DNA from: JABMPJ01 sp964345005
GTDB taxonomy: Bacteria; Verrucomicrobiota; Kiritimatiellia; UBA8416; JABMPJ01
Reading direction: 5' to 3'
Assembly (NCBI GenBank): GCA_964345005.1
Contig: CAYFPQ010000002.1
Location: 1 to 64,000 of the forward strand
DNA: 64,000 nucleotides
Part shown: positions 8,668-17,502 of the stretch, piece by piece
How the letters are laid out: the number at the start of each line of letters is the position of its first letter
Numbering within the stretch: position 1 is the stretch's first letter
The notes under the pieces: model-generated
The model's input: only the letters and a program-made list of their open reading frames with translations
What the model was told of the DNA's origin: nothing
The model's database searches: none
Position numbers and translations under genes: made by a program

Positions 8668-9789
8668 ATGAAGAGAGGATTCATAGCATTGGTAACCATG
8701 ATGATGATCATCGCCGCAGTCAGCCAGAGCGTGGCAGACGGCGTAAAATACAAGAACGATGATGGCGACTACGTGAAGCTGGGTGGCCGTATCCAGCTCC
8801 AGTACCATCTGAAGGACCCCGCCGATGGCGATTCTTCGGACGAGTTGAAATTTCGTCGCTTCCGTCCTTTCATCGAAGGGAGCGTACACGAAGACTGGAA
8901 GGGCAAATTCCAGTGGGATATGGGCAAGAGTTCCTTCGCCGTGAAGGACGCCTACTTCGAGTACAAGGGCTTCGGGAACAGCTCCGTCAAGATCGGTAAC
9001 GCGATCTTCCCGTTCTCCCGCGAACAGATCACTTCGTCGAAGAAGCAGGCGCTTGTCGAGCGCACCTTCGTCGGTGACCACAACTTCGGTGTTCCGGAGC
9101 GCCAGGCCGGTGTCCATGGTTCTACCAAGCTGATGGATGGGATGCTCCATCTGAGTGGCGCCGTGGTTAAGGGCGCGATCGATCCCAGCAGCAGCAAGAT
9201 CGACTTCGACACCGTTGTGAACAGCGATGACGACTTCCTCGAGGGCAACATGGCCGGTGCCCGCGCAGAGATTTTCCCGCTGGGTTACTTCAAGCCTGAG
9301 CAAGGCGACTTCAAGGGCGACGTCAAGTGCGCCTTCGCCGTGGCCGGGTTTGGTTGGGCCAACGACGACGACAACAACTCCGGGAACGTAACCAACGACG
9401 TCGACAAGGTGGCCGGCTACGAAGTTAGCGCGGCACTGCGCGGCGGCGGTTTCACCCTGGACGCACAGTACAACAACGTCAAGGCTGAGCTCAGTGATGC
9501 CAGCGTAACGGCGGGGATGTACGTGAACGGCGAGACCACGGTTGAGACCTACGCGGTCGAAGGAGGCTTTATGGTGCTCCCGGGCCAGCTCGAGCTCGTG
9601 GCCGGCTACCAGAGCATGGATGCCGACAACTACGCCGAGGCCTGGAACCGTACGTCCGTTGGTCTGAACTACTACGTCAAGAAGCAAGACATCAAGTACC
9701 AGGTCACCTATCGCATGGGCGAGAACGTGAAAGGCAAGGATGGCGTTGATGAGGACGAGGTGTTCGTTCAGGCGCAGTACGTATTCTAG
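8668..9789 (+). CDS. Phosphate-selective porin O/P family outer-membrane protein
   Basis: 373 residues with a signal peptide (cleavage near residue 24, QSVADG). The barrel pattern fits the OprO/OprP family: VKLGGRIQLQYH, then FRRFRPFIEGSVHEDWKGKFQWD and a terminal strand ending in VQAQYVF, with C-terminal Phe. Such porins pass phosphate and related oxyanions. Arsenate is a phosphate analogue, and the gene follows the arsenate reductase block on the same strand, so arsenate entry is a reasonable inference. It has a GGGAGG ribosome site. A 163-base gap separates it from the chaperone gene, so it may have its own promoter. Confidence 0.8.
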   Translation: MKRGFIALVTMMMIIAAVSQSVADGVKYKNDDGDYVKLGGRIQLQYHLKDPADGDSSDELKFRRFRPFIEGSVHEDWKGKFQWDMGKSSFAVKDAYFEYKGFGNSSVKIGNAIFPFSREQITSSKKQALVERTFVGDHNFGVPERQAGVHGSTKLMDGMLHLSGAVVKGAIDPSSSKIDFDTVVNSDDDFLEGNMAGARAEIFPLGYFKPEQGDFKGDVKCAFAVAGFGWANDDDNNSGNVTNDVDKVAGYEVSAALRGGGFTLDAQYNNVKAELSDASVTAGMYVNGETTVETYAVEGGFMVLPGQLELVAGYQSMDADNYAEAWNRTSVGLNYYVKKQDIKYQVTYRMGENVKGKDGVDEDEVFVQAQYVF

Positions 9790-9798
9790 CGCTGCCGC

Positions 9799-9836
9799 GG
9801 ACGCGGGAGGGTGACGGCCGGAACCCGCCCGCGTCC
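9799..9836 (+). terminator. GC hairpin after the porin gene
   Basis: Nine-base arms GGACGCGGG and CCCGCGTCC follow the porin stop by about ten bases. There is no T-run, so termination is likely but not certain. Confidence 0.4.
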
Positions 9837-9904
9837 AAGGTTGCGTTTCGGCCCGGCCACACACAGCCCATTCGGGTGAAGGCAAAGAAAGGTAGGAATT
9901 CGAG

Positions 9905-10588
9905 ATGCGTAATCTAATGCAACGAACAGGATGGGCCCTACTGGCTGTAGGTGGATTGAGTGTCGTGATATGCGGGATGGCCCAGGCCTCTCCCACCGGT
10001 CTCAACAACATTCCTACCGTGGATGTGGCTCCCCGGAATGTGCTGGTTCTTCAAACATGGGCCAATATCGCGAACGACGCCAAACCGGCCTACGTGGCTG
10101 GACTCAAGTACGGCCTGTTGACGGATGTCGAGATTGGACTCGACTCGCGGATCGACTCGGGCGATAGCGGTCCGCTGACCGCCCAGGCAAAGTGGCGTCT
10201 GCCTCTGCCGGCTGAGACCTGCCCATTTGCGCTACTCGTGGGTGTGGCAAATCTGTCGGACGATCGTGATGATGCAGGGGAAACGGATCCCTATCTCGTT
10301 TCCGGCTGCAATCTCGGTCCCGTTCGTCTGAGTTTGGGTTACAGCTTTCAGAATGATAACAACAGCCTCTTTGCCGGTGTAGACAAGTTGATCAGCTTCC
10401 AATCACGCGACCTGATCCTCCGCGCCGACGTGCGACAGATTCATGATGGCGAGGAGTGGCTGGCCAGCGGCGGACTACTTCATGAACTCCCGCTCAACCT
10501 TATAGTGGAAGGCTGGGTATCCGCATCCACCGCGGATGGGACAGATGAAGTCTATACTTTGAAAATGAACTGGGTTGTTCCCTTCTGA
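9905..10588 (+). CDS. Outer-membrane beta-barrel protein of unknown function
   Basis: 227 residues with a signal peptide ending near QASPTG (about residue 29). Alternating strands follow (YVAGLKYGLL, VEIGLDSRID, KWRLPLP, ALLVGVANL, RLSLGYSFQ, LILRADVRQI), ending in YTLKMNWVVPF with a terminal Phe, as in outer-membrane barrels. The AAAGGTAGG ribosome site is good. I do not recognise the family. Its place between the porin and the moaA-like gene suggests service to the same respiratory island, but function is unknown. Confidence 0.6.
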   Translation: MRNLMQRTGWALLAVGGLSVVICGMAQASPTGLNNIPTVDVAPRNVLVLQTWANIANDAKPAYVAGLKYGLLTDVEIGLDSRIDSGDSGPLTAQAKWRLPLPAETCPFALLVGVANLSDDRDDAGETDPYLVSGCNLGPVRLSLGYSFQNDNNSLFAGVDKLISFQSRDLILRADVRQIHDGEEWLASGGLLHELPLNLIVEGWVSASTADGTDEVYTLKMNWVVPF

Positions 10589-10671
10589 GGAACGTGAGAT
10601 ATCCCGCGCTTACGCTTCTGAAGATCGGGGTGAACGCTTGACGGGAAACGACCGCGGTAGTATGTAGATTT

Positions 10672-10793
10672 GAAAGTCGGCTGTTGCCGACCTGGTCGCA
10701 GGCGCGCGCCGACGGCACCGTCGTCGTCCCAGCCACGAGCGGCAGGTTGGCAACCGGAACGCCGGTCGACTTCTGCCCCTGGAGGATGTGCAT
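10672..10793 (+). promoter_or_regulatory. Structured 5' leader upstream of the moaA-like gene (candidate riboregulator)
   Basis: The bases before the moaA-like ATG can fold into several stems: GTCGGC/GCCGAC (10676-10691), GGCAG/CTGCC and CCGG/CCGG further down, and a closing pair between GAAAGTCG (10672-10679) and CGACTTC (10767-10773). The ribosome site GGAGG (10781-10785) lies just outside. Molybdenum-cofactor riboswitches are known upstream of moa genes, but I could not match the consensus by eye, so this is only a candidate. Confidence 0.3.
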
Positions 10794-11759
10794 ATGATCT
10801 CCCCGCTTCCCGTTGATCAACTCACCTTGCGAATCTCCGTTACGGACCGCTGTCAGCTCCGCTGCCGGTACTGCATGCCGGCGGAAGGTGTGCCCTCGTG
10901 CGAGCATGAGGCCATCATCAGTTTTGAGGAGATCAGGGACTTCGTCACGCGGCTGCAAGGCGCCTACGATGTACGCAAGATCCGTCTGACGGGAGGCGAT
11001 CCGCTGGTGCGCAAGGGCATCATAGAGCTGGTGGCCATGCTGGCCGAACTGGGGATTCCGGACCTGGCCATGACCACCAACGCCCAGCGGCTGACACGTA
11101 TGGCCGCCCCCCTCCGGGCGGCAGGTCTTGATCGCGTCAACATCAGCCTGGACGCACTGGAGCCCGGCACCTTTGCGCACATCACGCGTCGTGACAGTGT
11201 CGATGCGACCGTCGCGGGAATCGACGCCGCCCTTGAATCCGACCTGCGCCCGGTCAAGTTGAACATGGTGGTGATGCGCGGCATCAACGACCACGAAGTA
11301 TGTGACGTGCTGACATTTGCGTTGAAGCGAGGGTGCGAGCTCCGGTTCCTGGAGCTCATGCCGATCGGGTACGGCGCGGAACTGTTCGAGAAGAGTTTTG
11401 TGCCGACCGAGGCGGTGCAGCGTGTGCTGGCGACGGCATTCGAGCTGACCCCGTACCCGCGTACGGCCGGCTCCTCGTCCCAACGCTACGCCGTACGGGG
11501 TGCAGACGGTGCCGAGGGTGTGGTCGGCTTCATTTCACCGTGCAGCGACCAGTTCTGCTCCGACTGCTCACGGTTGCGGCTGACTGCCGGGGGCCGGCTG
11601 ATGGGATGCCTGGCCCGTGAAGAGGGCTATGACATCCGTCCGATGATGCGGTGCGGTCCCGTCGACCCCCTGCTGACGGCGGTGCGACAGGCATTGCAGT
11701 GCAAGCGTTCAGGCGTACAGTTCAAGCAATCGGTCTCTATGGCCGCCATAGGGGGCTGA
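10794..11759 (+). CDS. moaA: GTP 3',8-cyclase-like radical SAM enzyme (MoaA)
   Basis: 321 residues. The radical SAM cluster is at CQLRCRYCMP near residue 23. A GGDPLVR motif follows, and the C-terminal second cluster has FCSDCSRLRLT plus GCLAREE. MoaA with MoaC makes cyclic pyranopterin monophosphate, the first step of molybdopterin synthesis. The start at 10794 is chosen because GGAGG lies eight bases upstream. It leads directly into the permease gene (ten-base gap). No moaC, moaD or moaE is nearby, so the rest of the pathway must be elsewhere. It probably boosts cofactor supply for the reductase. Confidence 0.85.
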   Translation: MISPLPVDQLTLRISVTDRCQLRCRYCMPAEGVPSCEHEAIISFEEIRDFVTRLQGAYDVRKIRLTGGDPLVRKGIIELVAMLAELGIPDLAMTTNAQRLTRMAAPLRAAGLDRVNISLDALEPGTFAHITRRDSVDATVAGIDAALESDLRPVKLNMVVMRGINDHEVCDVLTFALKRGCELRFLELMPIGYGAELFEKSFVPTEAVQRVLATAFELTPYPRTAGSSSQRYAVRGADGAEGVVGFISPCSDQFCSDCSRLRLTAGGRLMGCLAREEGYDIRPMMRCGPVDPLLTAVRQALQCKRSGVQFKQSVSMAAIGG

Positions 11760-11768
11760 AGGCGAGAC

Positions 11769-12962
11769 ATGATCAGACTCATGACACGCATACGCATTCG
11801 GATCAACCGCGGCGAACTGTCGGGCGCCTTCGGAGACATCGGCACCGATCTTCCCCTGTTGACCGGTATGGTCCTGGCGTCGGGCATGCATCCGGCCTCG
11901 GTCCTGACGGTGTTCGGATTGGCCCAGGTGGTATCGGCGCTCTTCTACGGGATACCCATGCCGGTGCAACCCCTCAAGGCAGTGGCCGCCCTGGTGATCG
12001 CCGGGGGAGTCACCGCCCCGCAGGTCTATGGTGCGGGCCTGAGTATCGGGCTCATCATGCTGGTCCTCACGGCCAGCGGCATGTTGAACCGTCTGCGCGC
12101 GATCATACCCCACTGTGTCATCCGCGGGATTCAACTGGGACTCGGGATCAAGCTGGCTCTCCTTGCGCTCACCCGATACATCCCCGCCGAAGGCGTGGCG
12201 GGTATCGTGCTGGCCGGCATCTGTGGCATTGTGGTCGTTCTGTCGCTCAACAACAACCGACGCTGCCCCCCAGCCCTACCGGTCGTGGGAATCGGCCTTG
12301 TCTATGCCGTCTGTTTCAAGTTCGGCGACGTGATGTGGTTGCAGAGCTTTGGTGTGGCATTACCGCAACTGGCACGCTTTTCTGCCTCCGACCTGCTCCA
12401 GGGCGCACTGATCCTGGCGCTCCCCCAGATTCCACTCTCTCTGGGCAACTCCCTGTTTGCGACTCACCAGATGGCCACAGACCTGTTCCCGGAACGCAAA
12501 GTCAAGCTGCGCACGATCGGCTATACCTACGCGGCCCTGAACGTCCTGATCCCGTTTGTCGGCGGCATTCCCGTCTGTCATGGCTCCGGCGGCATGGCCG
12601 GGCACTACGTCTTTGGCGGCCGCACAGGGGGCTCGGTGCTGCTATACGGGCTCATTCTTATTGCCTTTGGCATCTTCTTCGGCAATGGGTTCGAGCACAT
12701 CGTGCAGATATTTCCCCTGCCCGTGCTGGGCGTCATCCTCATAGCCGAGGGAACGATGCTAATGAAATTCGCTCGTGACACCTTTCCTGATCGCCTTGCG
12801 TTCACGACGGCCTTGCTGACAGCCGCCTGCGCAGTCCTCCTGCCCTCGGGGTTCTTGGTGGGAATGGTCGCGGGAACCGGCATGGCATACGCACCACGCG
12901 CATGGCATTCTCTGAAACAGTCGTTTATCACACCCATCATGCCGGAGGAATCCGATGCGTGA
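11769..12962 (+). CDS. MOT1-like molybdate/sulfate permease
   Basis: 397 residues with about ten to eleven hydrophobic segments. The family pattern of sulfate-permease-type MOT1 transporters is present: GELSGAFGDIGTDLPLL near residue 15, MPVQPLKAVAA near 57, and PQIPLSLGNSLFATHQM in the second half with HGSGGMAGHY. MOT1-type proteins take up molybdate. It sits between the moaA-like gene and the mobBA fusion, which strongly favours molybdate over sulfate. It overlaps the next gene by eight bases. Confidence 0.8.
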   Translation: MIRLMTRIRIRINRGELSGAFGDIGTDLPLLTGMVLASGMHPASVLTVFGLAQVVSALFYGIPMPVQPLKAVAALVIAGGVTAPQVYGAGLSIGLIMLVLTASGMLNRLRAIIPHCVIRGIQLGLGIKLALLALTRYIPAEGVAGIVLAGICGIVVVLSLNNNRRCPPALPVVGIGLVYAVCFKFGDVMWLQSFGVALPQLARFSASDLLQGALILALPQIPLSLGNSLFATHQMATDLFPERKVKLRTIGYTYAALNVLIPFVGGIPVCHGSGGMAGHYVFGGRTGGSVLLYGLILIAFGIFFGNGFEHIVQIFPLPVLGVILIAEGTMLMKFARDTFPDRLAFTTALLTAACAVLLPSGFLVGMVAGTGMAYAPRAWHSLKQSFITPIMPEESDA

Positions 12963-14112
12963 CGTTCCCGAGTTTCCGCACGTATCTGAAGCTGCGAGGC
13001 GACCCCACCGATTGCGGTCGATCAACCGGGAAGCAGTCATGATCGATCAGTACCCGGTATTCTGCATCAGCGGCTACAGCGGGGCCGGCAAGACTACGGT
13101 TATCGAGCCGGTTGTCCAGGCACTATGTGCGAGAGGTCTGAAAGTTGGGGTCGTCAAACATGACGTACACGGCCTCAACATCGACCGCGACGGCAAGGAT
13201 ACAGACCGCTTTTTCAGAGCCGGCGCAGATGTCTTCATCCGGGGGCCGGAACAGGCTTTCTTCAGGGCACACCGGCGGGGCGATCTCTCTATTGAAGACC
13301 TGCTCAGACAGATAGGGCCATACTACGACCTCATTCTTGCGGAAGGACACAAGACCACGCCAATCCCATACAAGGTCTGGCTCTGCGGGGAAGAAGGAGA
13401 GCCACCGCCGCCCGAGACAACAGGTGTCCAGCGCGTGCTGAGACGCGAAGATGATCGGGTTCGCATCGTGCTCGAGATGCTGGACGACTGGTTACCCAAT
13501 GCGTGGCGGCGAATCCCGGTGTATGCCGGAGTCCTCATCGGCGGCAACAGCAGCCGTTTTGGCAGTCCCAAGCACCTCCAGGCAACTGACGGGCAGACGT
13601 GGTTGGAACGAACGATCCAGACCATTCGTCCCTACGTCGATGGCGTTGCCATACTGGGCGCCGGCGATGTTCCCGAATCTGTGCAAGACCTGCCGATGCT
13701 GTGCGATGTTCCAGGACGACACGGCCCACTGGCCGGCATGCTTGCCGCCACCCGCTGGAACCCCCTGTCATCATGGATAATCACGCCATGCGACCTCCCC
13801 CACCTCTCCGGTGATGCGTTGCACTGGCTTCTGGATCAGAGGCATCCAGGGGCATGGGCCGTGCTGCCCAAGCTCGATGAATCGCCCGCTCCTGAACCCC
13901 TGCTTGCATACTACGATTTCAGGGCTTCTGCGCATCTTGAGTGTGTGCGGCAACCCATGGATATGGCGGCAGCAGACAACGTGGCCATGCCGGTTGTGCC
14001 GCGGGAGCTGCAGGCATCATGGAAGAACGTAAACACACCAGAAGACTTGGTCGCTGCGCGCACTTTGAGCGCAGAGCCGCGGCGACTCAACAGCATAAAC
14101 GTGAAGGTCTGA
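12955..14112 (+). CDS. MobB-MobA fusion for molybdopterin guanine dinucleotide synthesis
   Basis: 385 residues. The N-terminal half (~34-185) is a MobB-type GTPase with P-loop GYSGAGKTT. The C-terminal half (~190-370) is a MobA nucleotidyltransferase with GVLIGGNSSRFGSPK and ITPCDLPHL. MobA adds GMP to molybdopterin to form the bis-MGD cofactor that ArrA-type enzymes use; MobB assists. The order B then A in one chain is a less common arrangement. The start at 12955 has GGAGGAA upstream and overlaps the permease gene. The first ~33 residues precede the P-loop domain and may be dispensable; an ATG at 13039 is an alternative. Confidence 0.85.
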   Translation: MRDVPEFPHVSEAARRPHRLRSINREAVMIDQYPVFCISGYSGAGKTTVIEPVVQALCARGLKVGVVKHDVHGLNIDRDGKDTDRFFRAGADVFIRGPEQAFFRAHRRGDLSIEDLLRQIGPYYDLILAEGHKTTPIPYKVWLCGEEGEPPPPETTGVQRVLRREDDRVRIVLEMLDDWLPNAWRRIPVYAGVLIGGNSSRFGSPKHLQATDGQTWLERTIQTIRPYVDGVAILGAGDVPESVQDLPMLCDVPGRHGPLAGMLAATRWNPLSSWIITPCDLPHLSGDALHWLLDQRHPGAWAVLPKLDESPAPEPLLAYYDFRASAHLECVRQPMDMAAADNVAMPVVPRELQASWKNVNTPEDLVAARTLSAEPRRLNSINVKV

Positions 14113-14214
14113 CCGACGGAAAGGAGGCGGAATCGGAGACGAATCAGTGACTCGTATGCAGAACGGATACCTGCAGATGCAGGTTGATCCCGTGACAGCG
14201 CCCCGCAAATGGGA

Positions 14215-15159
14215 TCACATATCGAAGACGCTCATGGAGAGATAGCGCTCCCCTGAGTCGGGCAGGATCACGACGATGGTTTTGCCTTCGAATTCCGGGG
14301 AGGCCGCAATCCGTGCGGCGGCTGCTGCTGCGGCACCGCTTGAGATCCCCGAAAGCAGCCCCTCCTCTCCCGCCAAGCGGCGCGTGAACACCATAGCCTC
14401 CTCATTGCTGACCTGTTCGACGCGATCCACGAGCGAGAGGTCGAGCACATCCGGAATGAAGCCGGCGCCAATCCCCTGGATCATGTGAGGCCCGGGCTTG
14501 AGTTCCTCACCCGCCAGATGCTGCGAGATCACGGGACTGTTGGCCGGCTCAACGGCTACCGTGATGATGGATTTCCCCCGGGTCTTCTTGATATAACGGG
14601 AGACGCCGGTAACCGTGCCACCGGTTCCGACGCCGGAGACCAGAACGTCAATCTCACCGTCCGTGTCGTCCCATATTTCCGGACCGGTGGTTCGCTCATG
14701 GATTGCCGGGTTCGTCGGGTTCTTGAACTGCTGCAACATGACATAGCGCTCCGGATCCGAAGCCACCAGTTCTTCGGCCCGGGAAATCGCGCCGGCCATG
14801 CCGTCCCGCCCCGGGGTCAGTTCGAGCTTCGCACCGAGCCCCTTCAGGATTCTGCGACGCTCGATCGTCATGGTGTCGGGCATGGTCAGCGTAACGCTGT
14901 AGCCACGCGCCGCACCCACGTAGGCCAGCGCAATGCCCGTGTTGCCGCTTGTCGGCTCCACGATTTCCGCGCCCGGCTTCAGGACGCCGCGTGCTTCAGC
15001 GTCCCATACCATGGACGCGCCAATCCGGCACTTGACCGAGTAGGACGGGTTGCGCCCCTCGACCTTCCCGAGAACAGTGGCCTTGTCACCTGCCACCTTG
15101 TGTAGTTGCACCAGCGGCGTATTGCCAATTGAGAGCGAGTTGTCGTTGTAGCAGCCCAT
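14215..15159 (-). CDS. cysK: Cysteine synthase (O-acetylserine sulfhydrylase)
   Basis: 314 residues, normal for the family. It carries NTPLVQLHK, the PLP-lysine region SVKCRIGASMVWDAE (PSxSVKxR-type), the substrate loop EPTSGNTGIALA, and GVGTGGTVTG for the cofactor phosphate. It makes cysteine from O-acetylserine and sulfide. It is the last gene of the (-) operon headed by metY, eight bases after the sulfite reductase, so sulfide from that enzyme would feed both cysteine and homocysteine. It converges on the mobBA gene across about 100 bases with no strong terminator. Confidence 0.93.
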   Translation of the reverse strand: MGCYNDNSLSIGNTPLVQLHKVAGDKATVLGKVEGRNPSYSVKCRIGASMVWDAEARGVLKPGAEIVEPTSGNTGIALAYVGAARGYSVTLTMPDTMTIERRRILKGLGAKLELTPGRDGMAGAISRAEELVASDPERYVMLQQFKNPTNPAIHERTTGPEIWDDTDGEIDVLVSGVGTGGTVTGVSRYIKKTRGKSIITVAVEPANSPVISQHLAGEELKPGPHMIQGIGAGFIPDVLDLSLVDRVEQVSNEEAMVFTRRLAGEEGLLSGISSGAAAAAAARIAASPEFEGKTIVVILPDSGERYLSMSVFDM

Positions 15160-15165
15160 GGTGTC

Positions 15166-17502
15166 TCAGTGTTCCTTTCTGACGACGATGCGCCAATGCC
15201 CGTCGCCGAGATCCGTGATCGATTCGACTGATTGGTCTTCGTTCCTAAAGCTGGCCGGTACGTTCTCTATCGGTGGGCCGTCATCCAACACGATGGCCAA
15301 CGCTTCTCCAACGCTCATACTCTCGAGCCGCAGCTTCGCCTTCACGAAGTTCATCGGGCAGGCCACACCACTCAGATCCAGCTCGACCCCTTCGGCATCG
15401 GGCTCCACTGACCCTTCATCGGCAGCAGCAGGTGCTTCTGCAGGCTCCAGCGTGCTGTCTGCGGGGACATGGAACTGCAGGTTGGCGTCCAGCGTCCCGT
15501 ATAGTTGTTCCACCTTCTCCAGGAGTCGACTGACCATCGATTCGCATTCCTCGAACGCCTGCTGCCAGCCCTGGGTGTAACCACGCGCCCGCGAGAGCAG
15601 GTCGCGAAAACCTTCCTCCACAAGACCCGTGTCGAGGAAGTGTTTCTCGAACGCCCCCAATACGCGATCGGGGTCCCGGGCATCCACGCCCCGAGTGATG
15701 AGCAGTGCACGGACGGTCGGCAGCAGGATCTCGAACGGAGATTCCGCCTTCCGGGCAGCCGTAAGATCCTCCTGTATCACCTCGAATACCCCGGCACCAC
15801 ATTCACCTGCCCCGCGCCCGGCGAGAGAGAAGTCTTCGTCGGCACCAAGATCACGGTAGAAAACCGGATCGTCAGCATAGGACGATACCGCCTGGTGCTG
15901 CCCCACGATCGCTTCAAAATGCACCGTTCCCTGTCGGTCGAAATACGCCGTAAAGGATTCATCCTCCCGGCGTCCCGCCTGGAAGTCTTGCGCCAGGCTG
16001 CACACAAACGCGGGAAGTGCACGGGCTGGAACCTGCCCCACGGCCAACCCCAGCCGTGCGCCCTCGGTACCGCAGCGACCGCCCAGCGTCACACGATACG
16101 ATGGTACAAGCCGACCGTCCTGCCGTTGCGCAGCTCCCGAGAGACCGATGCGCCCGATCGGCTGATGGCCACAGGCGTTGGGGCAGCCGTTGATGTAGAT
16201 CTCCATGTCGGCAACTGTCTCGGGGGCTATGAGAACGTCGGCAAGAGCATCGGCACATGCGCGGGCCGCACCTCTCGCGAGACAGAGCCCAAGACGGCAC
16301 GTGGAGGAACCCGCACAAGCCACAACGCGCTCGAGCGGATCCGGCGCCAGCACGTCGAGACCAAGCTGTCCCACGGCATCCGCCAGGGCGGAAAGGCGAT
16401 CCCGCTTAACATAACGGAGGAGCAGGTTCTGAGACCGTGTCGTTCGTGGTCCGTTCTCTTCACTGAACTGCATGGCCAGGTCACCACATGCAGCGAAAGC
16501 ATCGGCCGAGACGAACCCCAGCGGCATGTGAAGCGGCACAGCAACATAGCCGCCCTGTCGCTGCGTCAAACAGCGAATGCCGTCCACGACGTCCAGCACC
16601 GGCGCATCGGACTCCGGTTCCGACCGTCCCTCGTTCAGGGCAGGTTGCCCCTGCCATTCGGGAACGCCCTCGTCGGCTACGGTCCGCATCTGCCCCTCAA
16701 ACTCCTCACGGAAGCGATCGACGCCGAGTCGCTCAAGCACGTAACGTAACCGGGCCCGATGGCGGTTGGCACGGTCACCGTGCTTATCGAACAGGCGTCG
16801 GACCGCCTCGGAAGCACGAATCACGTCGGGCGCCGGCATCCAGTCGACCAGCAGGTCTGCCACGCGCGAGTTGGCGCCCATTCCCCCGCCGGCAACAACA
16901 CGGAAGCCGGGCCGGCCGTCACGGGTCTCGGCGATGAAGCCCAAGTCGGCCACCTGCGCCAGCGCGCAGTCGGCCGCACACCCACTGAACGCGATCTTGT
17001 ACTTGCGAGGCAGATTGTAGCTCCCGACGAGCGGGATCAGGTACTCCGTGACCGCATGCGCACAGGGCGTCACATCGAAACACTCATGGGGGCAGATCCC
17101 GGCATAGGGGCACGCGGTGATGTTGCGAACCGTGTTGCCGCCGCCGCCCTTGCTGGTCAGCCCAACACCCATCAGTCGACGCATGATGGCGGGGGTGTCT
17201 CCGATCGCTATGTCGTGAAGCTGCACATCCTGGCGTGTCGTGACATGCAGCAGGCCGTTCCCGCACTCCGTGGCTAAGCTCGCCAGTTCCCTTGCCTGGT
17301 CGACAGTCAGTGTCCCGCCGGCAACACGGACCCGCACCATGTAGGTGCCATCCTGTCGCTGCTCATACACGCCGCGCGGCACGCGCTTGGCCTTGAGCAG
17401 TCCGGCCGGCAAATCGCCGGCAAGGAACCGCTGCACATCCTGCTCGTAAGTGTCTATATCGTCCGCCAGGTCCGTCGGTAAGTGGTAGTAGGTATCCGTC
17501 AT
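15166..17502 (-). CDS. Sulfite reductase hemoprotein fused to a C-terminal TusA-like domain
   Basis: 778 residues. Residues ~1-540 form a nitrite/sulfite reductase hemoprotein with two ferredoxin-like half-domains. The siroheme/[4Fe-4S] ligands are in CAGSSTC (C-X5-C) and NGCPNAC (C-X3-C). A helical region at ~560-680 follows, and residues ~700-778 are TusA-like, with the active cysteine in LSGVACPMNFVKAKL. Sulfite reductase gives sulfide for assimilation; TusA-like domains carry persulfide. The fusion suggests sulfide is handed on without release. The gene overlaps hcyD by four bases. The enzyme family is certain; the role of the fusion is inferred. Confidence 0.88.
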   Translation of the reverse strand: MTDTYYHLPTDLADDIDTYEQDVQRFLAGDLPAGLLKAKRVPRGVYEQRQDGTYMVRVRVAGGTLTVDQARELASLATECGNGLLHVTTRQDVQLHDIAIGDTPAIMRRLMGVGLTSKGGGGNTVRNITACPYAGICPHECFDVTPCAHAVTEYLIPLVGSYNLPRKYKIAFSGCAADCALAQVADLGFIAETRDGRPGFRVVAGGGMGANSRVADLLVDWMPAPDVIRASEAVRRLFDKHGDRANRHRARLRYVLERLGVDRFREEFEGQMRTVADEGVPEWQGQPALNEGRSEPESDAPVLDVVDGIRCLTQRQGGYVAVPLHMPLGFVSADAFAACGDLAMQFSEENGPRTTRSQNLLLRYVKRDRLSALADAVGQLGLDVLAPDPLERVVACAGSSTCRLGLCLARGAARACADALADVLIAPETVADMEIYINGCPNACGHQPIGRIGLSGAAQRQDGRLVPSYRVTLGGRCGTEGARLGLAVGQVPARALPAFVCSLAQDFQAGRREDESFTAYFDRQGTVHFEAIVGQHQAVSSYADDPVFYRDLGADEDFSLAGRGAGECGAGVFEVIQEDLTAARKAESPFEILLPTVRALLITRGVDARDPDRVLGAFEKHFLDTGLVEEGFRDLLSRARGYTQGWQQAFEECESMVSRLLEKVEQLYGTLDANLQFHVPADSTLEPAEAPAAADEGSVEPDAEGVELDLSGVACPMNFVKAKLRLESMSVGEALAIVLDDGPPIENVPASFRNEDQSVESITDLGDGHWRIVVRKEH

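Noticed and set aside
8506..10011. 501-residue minus-strand frame opposite the porin
   Set aside because: It is a codon-bias shadow in high-GC DNA, opposite a gene with a clear signal peptide and barrel pattern.
11651..12778. 375-residue plus-strand frame over the permease
   Set aside because: It lies in another frame of the permease gene and shows Arg/Gly/Pro-rich shadow composition.
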